Assembly (NCBI GenBank): GCA_902500775.1
Contig: CABVRZ010000026.1
Coordinates: forward strand, 1-60,911
Source: an uncultured Nitrospira sp.
GTDB lineage: Bacteria > Nitrospirota > Nitrospiria > Nitrospirales > Nitrospiraceae
Length of the DNA stretch: 60,911 nucleotides
Direction: 5' to 3'
Shown here: piece by piece, positions 26,075 to 33,980 of the stretch
How the letters are laid out: the number at the start of each line of letters is the position of its first letter
Position numbering within the stretch: the first letter of the stretch is position 1
Position numbers and translations under genes: made by a program
Notes under the pieces: generated by a model
The model's input: the letters and a program-made list of their open reading frames with translations, nothing else
The model's database searches: none
Told to the model about the DNA's origin: nothing

Positions 26075-26403
26075 ATCTGTCGACGGCGCTCAACCGCACG
26101 ACCAGCTATCACGTGGAGGATCTGCCTATTGGAGATCTCCGGCGCACCGTCACGGAGCCTACGGGGCTCGCCACAGTGTCGGTGCAGAAGACCAACGGCA
26201 CGACGACCCTCACGGCACCGGATGGCACGATCACCACGCAGGTCGAAGGCCCGGATCCCCGGTTCAGCATGCAATCGCCGATCCTGAAATCACTTACGGT
26301 GGCCACGCCACTGGGGCTCACCTCCAATGTGACCACCACCCGCGCGGTCACGTTATCGAACCAAAGCGATCCCTTGAGCCTCGCCACGCAGACCGATACG
26401 CTC
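26034..26403 (+). pseudogene. Orphan Rhs core fragment (repeat copy B)
   Basis: Near-identical to 22961-23330. The frame from 26071 reads on as Rhs core (LPIGDLRRTVTEPTG, TLTAPDGTITTQVEG) up to DTLA at 26403. There it runs into the transposase element and then into meaningless sequence. It lacks both ends of the Rhs gene. Displaced Rhs core fragments after a toxin/immunity pair are a known product of tip switching by recombination. Confidence 0.75.
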
Positions 26404-26418
26404 GCTACAAGCAATAAA

Positions 26419-27336
26419 GGGTCAGGTCTTGTTTCTTGCTACATATCATCTCGGCATGATAAATTAGCGGTATGGCTCGGCCACTTCGACTACAATTTGA
26501 CGGGGCGCTTTACCATGTCACGTCTCGGGGCAATGGACGGGAAGACATTTTCGAGGACGACCGGGATCGCCTCGCGTTTTTGGAGTGCCTGGGAAAGGTT
26601 GTGCAGCGCTTTCACTGGCTCTGCCACGCCTACTGCCTGATGGACAACCACTATCACCTGGTCATCGAAACCCCCGAGGCGAATCTCGCACGGGGCATGC
26701 GCCAACTCAACGGCATCTACACTCAACGCTATAACCGGCGGCACCGCACGGTGGGCCATCTGTTCCAGGGCCGATACAAAGCCATCTTGATCCAGAAAGA
26801 GAGCCACCTCCTGGAAGTCTCTCGCTACGTGGTGCTTAATCCGGTCCGGGCGAAGGCTGTTGCGAAAGTGGAGCAATGGAAATGGAGCAGCTACCGAGGG
26901 ACGGCGGGAGTTGCCGATCCTCCTCCATGGCTGACCGTGGACTGGGTGCTCAGGCAATTTAGCAAGGAGCGCCATAAGGCAGCCCATCACTATCGGCGAT
27001 TTGTCAGAGAAGGGATCAGCCGACCTTCGATCTGGGATGATGTGCGGGCCCAGGTGTTGTTAGGGAAAGAGGATTTTGTCGAGCGGCTCAAAGGGTATGT
27101 GAAGGGATACGAGGAGATCTCCGAGATCCCCCGTCGCCAGCGATATGTGAGCCGACCGCCACTCAAAACATTATTTGAGGCGAAACCCACCAGGACCAAG
27201 CGGAATACGGCCATCATTCAGGCGGTCCATCGATACGGGTATAGCCAGCGAGAGGTTGCGGATTGGCTGGGGCTGCACTACGCGACCATCAGCCGAATCG
27301 CAAATAGACGGTGATACAAAAAGCAAGACTTGACCC
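26419..27336 (+). mobile_element. REP-associated transposase (RAYT) element with inverted ends
   Basis: The left end GGGTCAGGTCTTGTTTCTTG (26419-26438) is mirrored by the right end at 27317-27336, whose reverse complement differs at only a few positions (GGGTCAAGTCTTG...). These ends enclose one Y1-transposase gene. The element interrupts Rhs fragment B on the left and abuts the reductase-derived repeat on the right. Confidence 0.7.
26472..27314 (+). CDS. Y1-family transposase (REP-associated tyrosine transposase)
   Basis: 280 residues. It begins MARPLRLQFDGALYHVTSRG, standard for this family. The HUH metal motif is His60-Tyr-His62 (MDNHYHLV), and the nucleophile is probably Tyr119 (RYVVLNPVRA). 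An arginine-rich middle part and a C-terminal helix-turn-helix (about 255-278: YSQREVADWLGLHYATISRI) complete the protein. The reading frame and all catalytic residues are intact, so it may still be active. These enzymes cut single-stranded DNA at short palindromic ends; the inverted ends at 26419 and 27336 fit. No accessory transposition genes are present. Confidence 0.92.
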   Translation: MARPLRLQFDGALYHVTSRGNGREDIFEDDRDRLAFLECLGKVVQRFHWLCHAYCLMDNHYHLVIETPEANLARGMRQLNGIYTQRYNRRHRTVGHLFQGRYKAILIQKESHLLEVSRYVVLNPVRAKAVAKVEQWKWSSYRGTAGVADPPPWLTVDWVLRQFSKERHKAAHHYRRFVREGISRPSIWDDVRAQVLLGKEDFVERLKGYVKGYEEISEIPRRQRYVSRPPLKTLFEAKPTRTKRNTAIIQAVHRYGYSQREVADWLGLHYATISRIANRR

Positions 27337-27354
27337 TACTGACATGCTTTCTTG

Positions 27355-27461
27355 CATGAAAGAAGGGATTGAAACGTTATTATAGCTCGTCAACGGCATT
27401 GGAGCATCTCCTGTGGATGCTCGTACCATACACAGGTTGTCGTGATGGTCTCAACGTAAGA
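27355..27461 (-). pseudogene. 5' fragment of a second aldo/keto reductase (direct repeat B)
   Basis: Read on the minus strand, this begins ATG and encodes MPLTSYNNVSIPSFM. That is one residue different from the intact reductase (MPLTTYNNVSIPSFM), with a similar upstream region. Coding stops at the transposase element's right end, so the rest of this copy is lost. It is either the remnant of a tandem paralogue or a duplication that arose with the island. Confidence 0.75.
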
Positions 27462-27702
27462 ATTGAATTGATGGAATGCAGCGCTGTTTTGGCGAGTTTA
27501 GAATTCGCTGGGACAGTATGATTGTGGCAGAACGATTCATGTACTCACCGACCGTCAGTCGCTACACTTCAATTGCCCCGTCGGACTGCAGACGCAACCT
27601 CTCCTCAGGGCTGAGAAATCTTGTCAGGAAACGTTTTGCAGCCTGTGGTGAAGTGTCGCGGATGTGTTATAGAATATTCGTATAACGAGTCGCTTTCCTC
27701 AT
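27462..27702. other. Short non-coding interval before yajD
   Basis: An open frame of 69 codons (27476-27685) has no domain, no convincing ribosome binding site and an odd composition. I treat it as chance. The segment probably carries the yajD promoter. Confidence 0.3.
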
Positions 27703-27707
27703 GGAGG
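27703..27707 (+). promoter_or_regulatory. Ribosome binding site fixing the yajD start at 27713
   Basis: GGAGG sits 5 nt before ATG 27713, inside what would be the coding sequence if the ATG at 27701 were used. The later ATG is therefore the start. Confidence 0.75.
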
Positions 27708-27712
27708 CCCGC

Positions 27713-28033
27713 ATGGCACGGGACACCAGAGAGCAGCCCTACCGAGCACGCGCCTTGAAATTATTCCCATGGATCTGTGCTCACTGCGGACGTGAGTTTG
27801 AGGGCAAAAAGCTGAGCCAACTCACGGTCCATCACAAAGACCACGACCATGACAATAATCCTCCGGACGGCAGCAACTGGGAGTTGCTCTGTCTCTACTG
27901 TCATGACAATGAGCATCAGCGCGATCAGATGAGCGGTGGACCGAATGAGCCACCGGTCGACCATGAGCCAGATCGCCCATTCACCCCATTCGCCAAGCTG
28001 GCCCACCTGCTCAAACGCAACTCGGCAGCCTGA
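27713..28033 (+). CDS. yajD: YajD-like HNH nuclease family protein
   Basis: A 106-residue protein very close in layout to E. coli YajD (about 115 aa). It has YRARALKLFPWICAHCGREF with the first CxxC, then LTVHHKDHDHDNNPPDGSNWELLCLYCHDNEHQ in the HNH position, including a second CxxC. The motif (HH...N...H with two zinc-binding Cys pairs) defines a small HNH endonuclease fold. The cellular role of YajD is not established. It stands alone, just outside the Rhs island, and is followed by a convergent gene. Confidence 0.9.
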   Translation: MARDTREQPYRARALKLFPWICAHCGREFEGKKLSQLTVHHKDHDHDNNPPDGSNWELLCLYCHDNEHQRDQMSGGPNEPPVDHEPDRPFTPFAKLAHLLKRNSAA

Positions 28034-28191
28034 TCCAGGCCCTGTCCAACTTCCTGCTTCCTACGCGGGTGCGAAGACTGAAGATCTCGTACGAGTTCAA
28101 ACAAGCAAGAACGGAACAAGACATCGGAAAGCCTGCGCCAATCTGACGCAAGGCCATCCGACCGTTTTCATACGCCTCTTTCGTTAGAACC

Positions 28192-29883
28192 TCAGAATCG
28201 CGATGCCGTCAGCGTCACGTCTGCGTCAGGCCAGGCCTTGCGAAAACGTGCGTCCGCGGCAGCGGCTTCCTCCTTCTTGCCCTGCGCTCGGAGCGACTGC
28301 ATAAGCCCGAACAGTGACCAGCCGTTCTCGGGGAAGCGGCGAAGGTCCTCGCGATACACCGTCTCGGCCTTGGCATGCTGTCTAGCCTTCACGAGGGCGG
28401 CGCCGAGTGAGTGTCGAATCGGGTAATACCACTTGGGTGGTTCGAAATAGAGTCCCCCGTCTTCGATCTTGACCGCTTCTCGAAAGTGCGTGATGCCCGC
28501 GTCGAGGTCTCCGCGACGGGTCGCGATTTCACCGGATAGAGCGCGCACGGCGACTGAAAGCGCTGTCTTTCCCTCCGCATCTTTGGGCGTTCCAGCATCG
28601 ACACCTGTCACCGTGCCGAGTGCAGATTCGGCCTCCGCCCATTCTCCTTTGGCGGCGTGCGCCACGCCGCGAGCGTAGGAGGCCATGGCATAGGCGAAGC
28701 GGATGTCTTGAGGCGGAAGCGGCAGGGCCAGTACGTCGTCCCATCTTCCGAACGTCGTGAGGGTCAGTGCGTGGTAGGGCAGCATTTCTTGAAGGAGTGC
28801 GACTTGGCGCGCGGCATCGAGGTTGACCTTGGACGCGAGTGTCTTGGAGGCCTCGATCGCCTGCGCACTGAGCCCTGCCATGGTGGAGGCAAAGGCGAGG
28901 AAGTGAATGTTGTGCGGGTAGTAGGCAAGCGGATAGACACCCATTGGGTGTTGTCCTTCGATAAATACTTCATCGCTATGGATGGCATGGTGGTTGGCCT
29001 GTACGGCGTCATTCCACCGTCCGACGCGAATGAAGATGTGCGCCGGCATGTGGACCATGTGCCCTTCACCAGGCATGAGCTGAGCGAGTCGTTCGGCGCA
29101 CGGTACCGCGGCCTTCGGATTTACCGCTTCGACCGCGTGGATGTAATAATGACACGCACCGGGATGGTTTGGATTGCGCGTGAGGACATTCTCAAGCTGG
29201 CGCACGATTATCTTCGTTTCCGGGTAAGGAGTCCCGTCAGGATGCCAGTAATTCCATGGGCGAAGGTCCATCAACGATTCGGCATACAGGGTTGCGGCAT
29301 CGAGGTCCTTGGGATAGGTCTTCGCGACCTGCCCCATGGCGCGGGAGTATGCCGTATCCAACCGGGCACGATCAGCCGGTGGGTCCGCCTTGTAGCGCTG
29401 GGCAAGTGCCTCGATGTAGGCACGCTCGGACGGCGTGGCGTGAGACTTGAGTGCCAGCGCTTTCCGTACCGCAGCATGAGCGGCGATGCCGCTGGCCTTG
29501 TCCATCGGCGCATTGACGTGCGGTCCATAGGCCAGCGCGATTCCCCAGTAGCACATGGCGCAGGCGGGATCGAGCTCTGCCGCATGCGTGAACGAGCGGA
29601 TCGCTTCCGCATGATTGAATCCGTAGACAAGTCGTAGGCCCTGATCGAAGTATTGTTGTGTCGCCGGGATTTGCGTGGAGATGCGTTTGTGATGAGAGCC
29701 GAGGTTCGTGTAGAGGGGGACCGTATCGGAAAGGTTCGGCAGCGACATGGGTGTGTCCGTCGTTTCTGCGGTCAAACCGGGAGCAGCACAGGCGAGCAGC
29801 GCGACTGCAATCACTCCGATGATCGGGGCTGACAATATAGCGTGCCGCCGCCCATTTAATATACGCAAGCCCAATCGTTTCAT
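28192..29883 (-). CDS. Exported TPR protein with conserved Cys/His motifs
   Basis: 563 residues. A signal peptide (about 14-38, ending LTAE) is followed by a long array of TPR-like helix pairs. Fixed motifs of this family are visible: GFNHAEAIRSF, then DPACAMCYWGIALAYGPHVN (a CxxC next to the first repeat), NHPGACHYYIHAVEA and GHMVHMPAHIFIRVGRW. The dense His/Cys content in otherwise ordinary TPRs suggests a metal or haem site, but that is inference; no function is known to me. GAGGTT precedes ATG 29883. It is divergent from an AraC-type regulator (257-bp shared intergenic region), which could control it. Confidence 0.85.
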   Translation of the reverse strand: MKRLGLRILNGRRHAILSAPIIGVIAVALLACAAPGLTAETTDTPMSLPNLSDTVPLYTNLGSHHKRISTQIPATQQYFDQGLRLVYGFNHAEAIRSFTHAAELDPACAMCYWGIALAYGPHVNAPMDKASGIAAHAAVRKALALKSHATPSERAYIEALAQRYKADPPADRARLDTAYSRAMGQVAKTYPKDLDAATLYAESLMDLRPWNYWHPDGTPYPETKIIVRQLENVLTRNPNHPGACHYYIHAVEAVNPKAAVPCAERLAQLMPGEGHMVHMPAHIFIRVGRWNDAVQANHHAIHSDEVFIEGQHPMGVYPLAYYPHNIHFLAFASTMAGLSAQAIEASKTLASKVNLDAARQVALLQEMLPYHALTLTTFGRWDDVLALPLPPQDIRFAYAMASYARGVAHAAKGEWAEAESALGTVTGVDAGTPKDAEGKTALSVAVRALSGEIATRRGDLDAGITHFREAVKIEDGGLYFEPPKWYYPIRHSLGAALVKARQHAKAETVYREDLRRFPENGWSLFGLMQSLRAQGKKEEAAAADARFRKAWPDADVTLTASRF

Positions 29884-30140
29884 GACAACCTCCTCATGTG
29901 GATTACATTCTCAACTTCCCCGATCATTCTCCCCGTCATAATGACCTCCCCTCCTTTGATCAGTCCTCATGAACTGTCCGGAGCGCGATCTTGTTTCTGT
30001 TCTCACTATACAAGAACGGTCTTTGTGACGCCTTAGCAAGGCGTCTGGCTCTCTTATCGGGAGGATGCTAAGCTGCACAGACCGTTTCTCCTGATGTCAG
30101 GCAGATTGAGCCACGAAGTCTTCTAGCGAAGGTTTGTCAG
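29884..30140. promoter_or_regulatory. Divergent promoter region of the TPR gene and AraC-type regulator
   Basis: 257 bp between divergent genes. A TATACA hexamer lies near 30008, but no well-spaced -35 was found. AraC-type regulators often bind such a shared region; no repeat pair is obvious by eye. Confidence 0.35.
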
Positions 30141-31115
30141 ATGGCGGATGTGCTCTCGGAAATGCTGAAAGCCGTGAAACTGGACGGTGCAGTCTTCTTC
30201 AATGGTGAATTCTCGTCTCCATGGTGTATGCGTACGCCAGACTCACGCACCATGGCATCCTATTTACCCTCCGGTCCTAAACATATCTTTATCTTCCACT
30301 TGGTCGCCGAAGGACGGTGCTACTGGCGGGACAAAGAAGGCGGCCACGCCGTGCTATTGAAAGCCGGCGATATCGTCATCCTTCCACATGGGAACGAACA
30401 CCTCATGGGCAACGGCCCTGACATCACACCTCTCGACAGCGCACCATACCTGAAGCAGGTCTTCGCTGAAGGCCGGATTCTGTCCCAATTGGGCGGCGGC
30501 GGAGAGATCACAAAGCTGGTCTGCGGGTACCTGACTTGTGACCCGCAACTCGGCCACGTTCTCTTGGCCGGGCTTCCACCGATCGTCAAAATCCATATTC
30601 GGGATAACCCGTCTGGGCAATGGCTCGAAGATACGTTCCGTTATTCAGTCGATCACGCGGAGGCCTCCGGCCCAGGCGGCGCTGCAGTCATCGCGAAATT
30701 ATCTGAAGCAATGTTCATCGAAACATTACGTCGCTACATCGTCCAGTTGCCCCAGACGCAGAAGGGCTGGCTCGCCGGTGTGCGAGATCCGCATGTTGGA
30801 AGGGCGTTGGCGATTTTGCACAAGCAGCCGTCTTTTGCCTGGACGATTGCCTCGCTGGCTAATGAGGTCGGTCTCTCTCGTTCCGTATTGGCCGAACGAT
30901 TTCGGCGTTATCTGTCAGACACGCCGATGGGATATCTCACGCGCTGGCGCTTGCAGCTCGCCGCTCAAGCATTGACGTCCACGTCCAAGAGCGTCGCCGA
31001 AGTGGCGGGCCATGTAGGGTATGAATCAGAACCCTCGTTCAATCGCGCCTTCAAACGAGAGTTCGGGACACCTCCCGCTCGATTCCGTAACCAGACCAGA
31101 CGTGCGCACCAGTAA
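30141..31115 (+). CDS. AraC-family transcription regulator with cupin sensor
   Basis: 324 residues. The N-terminal half (about 10-190) is a cupin-type ligand domain (IFHLVAEGRCYWRDKEGG, then LKAGDIVILPHGNEH), as in AraC regulators with a cupin_6 domain. The C-terminal half (about 215-320) holds two helix-turn-helix motifs, WTIASLANEVGLSRSVLAERFR and SVAEVAGHVGYESEPSFNRAFKREFG, followed by PARFR. This is the standard signature. The ligand is not known; cupin_6 members often sit next to oxidoreductases or exported proteins. The divergent TPR gene is the natural candidate target. Confidence 0.93.
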   Translation: MADVLSEMLKAVKLDGAVFFNGEFSSPWCMRTPDSRTMASYLPSGPKHIFIFHLVAEGRCYWRDKEGGHAVLLKAGDIVILPHGNEHLMGNGPDITPLDSAPYLKQVFAEGRILSQLGGGGEITKLVCGYLTCDPQLGHVLLAGLPPIVKIHIRDNPSGQWLEDTFRYSVDHAEASGPGGAAVIAKLSEAMFIETLRRYIVQLPQTQKGWLAGVRDPHVGRALAILHKQPSFAWTIASLANEVGLSRSVLAERFRRYLSDTPMGYLTRWRLQLAAQALTSTSKSVAEVAGHVGYESEPSFNRAFKREFGTPPARFRNQTRRAHQ

Positions 31116-31229
31116 AATTAATCGGGTACAGAGATAGCTGAACAACCCCAAACACTCATGAGCCTCGGGCTGTACCAACCACCCGTCGCTTCATTGCTCC
31201 CTATCATCTTCTTCTGACGGTGCGCCAGG

Positions 31230-31589
31230 CTACGTCTCCATCATCTCCAGCCTGGCATCAAATTCATGTCCACAGGCCGTGCAGTGGATGCAGTCCGATT
31301 CGACGACGAACTCATCAGCTCGGATCCCCATGCCTCCGCAATCGGGACAGCGGGCAAGATGAACCCGCTCGTCGTGCACCGTCTCGTATTGGGTTCCACG
31401 AAGACAATAGACCGGTTTTCCATCAACTAGCCATGGTCGCCCTTGATTATCGACGACCGGCAGGACGATGTAATGATGGTTCACGTAATCTTCAAGCGTC
31501 TGCTGATTGGCAAAACTATCTTTGATCAACTTGCCTCCGTGCGCCTCGTAGAGCGCATGTCCTTTGACGATTGCCTTTGTCGGTCCCAT
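31230..31589 (-). CDS. Small zinc-ribbon protein, unknown function
   Basis: A 119-residue soluble protein. The start at ATG 31589 is fixed by an excellent AGGAGGGGG at 31592-31600; a longer frame to 31694 has no such site. The N-terminal two thirds is a compact alpha/beta stretch (KAIVKGHALYEAHGG, then HHYIVLPVVDNQGRPWLVDGKPVY). The C-terminus is a four-Cys zinc ribbon: CPDCGGMG and CIHCTACGHEFD, 20 or so residues apart. No family recognised. It follows a small membrane protein gene on the same strand. Confidence 0.75.
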   Translation of the reverse strand: MGPTKAIVKGHALYEAHGGKLIKDSFANQQTLEDYVNHHYIVLPVVDNQGRPWLVDGKPVYCLRGTQYETVHDERVHLARCPDCGGMGIRADEFVVESDCIHCTACGHEFDARLEMMET

Positions 31590-31711
31590 ATCCCCCTCCT
31601 CTCGGTACGCGTCAGATTGATCACACCATTGGTTATGAACACACCCATCTTTCCACGTCCGACGACCCCGACAAGATTTCGACCCGCTCACCACGCGCCA
31701 ATGCCAACCCC

Positions 31712-31894
31712 TTACGCCACTCGCCTGTGAACGGTTGGCGGTTCCGAATTCTTGTCCACCGATCCGCCGATCTCTTGCTTTAATCTCTGTCGATTCTCTT
31801 CGTTACGATCGAATGAGAGGAGGCGGATGCACGCAATCAGCATCACGATCAAGGCTGAAAGGCCGATGACGATTCCCCAATATGTCCATGACAT
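31712..31894 (-). CDS. 60-residue single-pass membrane protein
   Basis: Begins MSWTYWGIVIGLSALIVMLIACIRLL, one strong transmembrane helix, followed by a charged cytoplasmic tail (DRNEENRQRLKQEIGG). GAGAGGGTG lies upstream of ATG 31894. No family recognised. It is upstream of the zinc-ribbon gene on the same strand, with a 122-bp gap, so cotranscription is possible. Confidence 0.6.
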   Translation of the reverse strand: MSWTYWGIVIGLSALIVMLIACIRLLSFDRNEENRQRLKQEIGGSVDKNSEPPTVHRRVA

Positions 31895-32303
31895 ACGTCA
31901 CCCTCTCGCGCCATGCGACGCGAGTCCTCTGTAAGATTGATTGGATGGATCGCTGCCGTGGAATCCAATCGGATGTCCGTGCAAGACGCAGCAATGTGAG
32001 AAGAGAGGGACCGTCTGGTGAGGAATACACACACAGCAGGTCCAAACCGTTGGGACTGTGTTCCACGGAGGACCATGATCACCACCTCCGGAATGAGGCG
32101 GCAACGAAATGATACTGGTACCCTACGCCTCCCGTCATAACCAGGTCAAGGGGGAATACTGAGTCATACCGGCAGAGCGGCAAAGCAGATGTGTTGCTGT
32201 TTCGTCTTCCCGCCCTTTCTTTGCGATAGACCTGTTTCTGCCGACACCGTAGAATGGGCGCGCGTGCCCCTCATCGATCCCTCCTGTTTGAAAAGAAGTC
32301 TCC
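31895..32303. other. Gene-free interval
   Basis: Several short overlapping frames exist on both strands, none with domain character or a good ribosome binding site. The divergent small genes on either side probably take their promoters from here. Confidence 0.35.
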
Positions 32304-32525
32304 ATGATAGTGATGCACGCAACCCACCTGCTCTTGGCGGCGACGATCATTATCGAAGGTCTTGGTATCGGGATTCGTTCCGAGGCCGCGCGACGCCTTG
32401 TTCACTCTTGGTTACGTCAAGGACGCCTTGAGCATGACGCCTTCCAGTCTTATCTAGTGGCGGTCACCACGCGAGACTTGATAGAGTGCCCCAGTGGAAT
32501 CTCACGAACACATCACGACCACTGA
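32304..32525 (+). CDS. Possible small membrane protein
   Basis: 73 codons from ATG 32304, with the N-terminus hydrophobic (THLLLAATIIIEGLGIGI) and a Ser/His/Arg-rich tail. No clear ribosome binding site beyond AAAAGAAG. It overlaps the next frame by 32 bp. Weak candidate; it may be a chance frame. Confidence 0.3.
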   Translation: MIVMHATHLLLAATIIIEGLGIGIRSEAARRLVHSWLRQGRLEHDAFQSYLVAVTTRDLIECPSGISRTHHDH

Positions 32526-32805
32526 ACTCCGACTCAGCTACCGCTACATCAAGGAACATCCCTGGGTAGTAACCGCTGTCAACGGTTTCCTCTCCGCGTA
32601 CTTCATGGAACAGCCGAGCTTTCGTGTGCAACGTCACTTTGATGAATTGGAATCCGGCATGCACGTCTGGGTTTGCGAAATACCCAGTACGATGAAAATG
32701 ACGACCCTCTTGCGAAGGCTGCAAGCGGATATTCCTCCTTGCCAATATAGTCACGTGCCAGCAGCCCCCCCCATTCCTTCACACTATGTGATTGATTCTC
32801 GGTAA
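32494..32805 (+). CDS. Hypothetical 103-residue protein
   Basis: A soluble frame with GTG start. The sequence has normal protein character (LRLSYRYIKEHPWVVTAVNGFLSAYFM, positions about 13-38; then a hydrophilic middle and a Pro-rich end). No family recognised and no strong ribosome binding site, so the start is uncertain. It precedes the lysine-degradation operon by 86 bp on the same strand. Confidence 0.45.
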   Translation: MESHEHITTTELRLSYRYIKEHPWVVTAVNGFLSAYFMEQPSFRVQRHFDELESGMHVWVCEIPSTMKMTTLLRRLQADIPPCQYSHVPAAPPIPSHYVIDSR

Positions 32806-32891
32806 ATTGCGTCGAACGTAGACGTTCGTTTCGGTGCATCGTTTTTCAAAGCGCGTGGAGAGAACGCTCTGGTGCGGTATACTATCCCCCT

Positions 32892-33980
32892 ATGAATCGT
32901 GTGCTGGTACTCGGGGCCGGAAAAATCGGCTCGCTCATTGCCTGTCTCCTCAATCAGTCCGGTCGGTATGACGTCCATCTCGGCGATATGACCTTGGACG
33001 CGCCGACCCACCTCATCGACCAACTCAAGTTGGAGCGAGTGACACCCTGCCTGCTGGATATACGACATCCGGATACTGTCAGCACCTATCTCTCCACACA
33101 TCGGTTTGATGCCGTGGTCTCGAGTCTCCCCTATTTTTGTAACCCCACAGTGGCCGGCCTGGCCTTGACCCATCGCTTACACTATTTCGACCTGACAGAA
33201 GATGTGGAAGTCACCAACCAGATCAAGGTGTTGAGCGCCGGAGCCACACAGGCCTTTATGCCGCAATGCGGTCTGGCCCCAGGGTTCATCAGTATCGTGG
33301 CACACGAACTCATGACGCACTTTGACACGTTGGACACGGTCAAGATGCGAGTTGGTGCGCTGCCGGTGCATCCCAGTAATGCCCTGAAGTATTCGCTGAC
33401 CTGGTCGACGGACGGACTGATCAACGAATACGGGAATATCTGCTATGGGATCGAAGCAGGAGAAAAAGTCCCGCTTCAACCGCTCGAAGGCTACGAAACG
33501 ATCGAACTAGATGGCCTTCTCTATGAAGCGTTCAATACCTCGGGAGGCCTCGGAACGCTGGCTGATAGTTATGCCAGCAAAGTCCGTACGATGAACTACA
33601 AAACGCTTCGGTACCCTGGCCACTGCGACAAGATCCATCTGTTGATGAAGGACCTCAAGCTCAATGAAGACCGGGATACCTTGAAGCGTGTGCTCGAACG
33701 GGCCGTGCCTCAGACCTTCCAAGATGTCGTCTTGATCTATGCCTCAGTCACCGGCACGAATAAGGATGGTTTTTTCGAAGAAAATTACGTGAAGAAAGTG
33801 TACCCGCAATGCATCAAGGGCAAACTCTGGTCTGCCATCCAGGTGACGACCGCTTCGAGCATCTGTTGCGTCATGGACCTTGTCTTGAACCATCCCGAGC
33901 AGTACCATGGGTTTATCACTCAGGAATCCGTCTTCTTACGAGACTTTTTGGACAATGAATTGGGAGGTTGTTTTCGATGA
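32892..33980 (+). CDS. Saccharopine dehydrogenase-like oxidoreductase
   Basis: 362 residues. It opens with a Rossmann motif (VLVLGAGKIGSLIACLL) and the family segment FDAVVSSLPYFCNPTVAGLAL. Then come YFDLTEDV, the substrate-domain marker MPQCGLAPGFISI, and RVGALPVHPSNALKYSLTWSTDGLINEY. It matches the glutamate-forming (LYS9-type) saccharopine dehydrogenases, which split saccharopine to aminoadipate semialdehyde and glutamate; the reverse synthetic direction is also known. The next gene, an aldehyde dehydrogenase, overlaps its stop by 4 bp (ATGA), so the semialdehyde would be oxidised at once. That context favours lysine catabolism. Confidence 0.9.
   Translation: MNRVLVLGAGKIGSLIACLLNQSGRYDVHLGDMTLDAPTHLIDQLKLERVTPCLLDIRHPDTVSTYLSTHRFDAVVSSLPYFCNPTVAGLALTHRLHYFDLTEDVEVTNQIKVLSAGATQAFMPQCGLAPGFISIVAHELMTHFDTLDTVKMRVGALPVHPSNALKYSLTWSTDGLINEYGNICYGIEAGEKVPLQPLEGYETIELDGLLYEAFNTSGGLGTLADSYASKVRTMNYKTLRYPGHCDKIHLLMKDLKLNEDRDTLKRVLERAVPQTFQDVVLIYASVTGTNKDGFFEENYVKKVYPQCIKGKLWSAIQVTTASSICCVMDLVLNHPEQYHGFITQESVFLRDFLDNELGGCFR

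Noticed and set aside
26071-26640. 189-codon frame over Rhs repeat B running into the transposase region
   Set aside because: It has no start of its own beyond an internal codon of the Rhs core and its last third is out-of-frame transposase sequence. It is a fragment, not a gene.
27476-27685. 69-codon frame before yajD
   Set aside because: No ribosome binding site and no domain. Next to an obvious pseudogene junction.
31849-32350. Several frames of 60-90 codons on both strands
   Set aside because: Mutually overlapping and without conserved-looking sequence.
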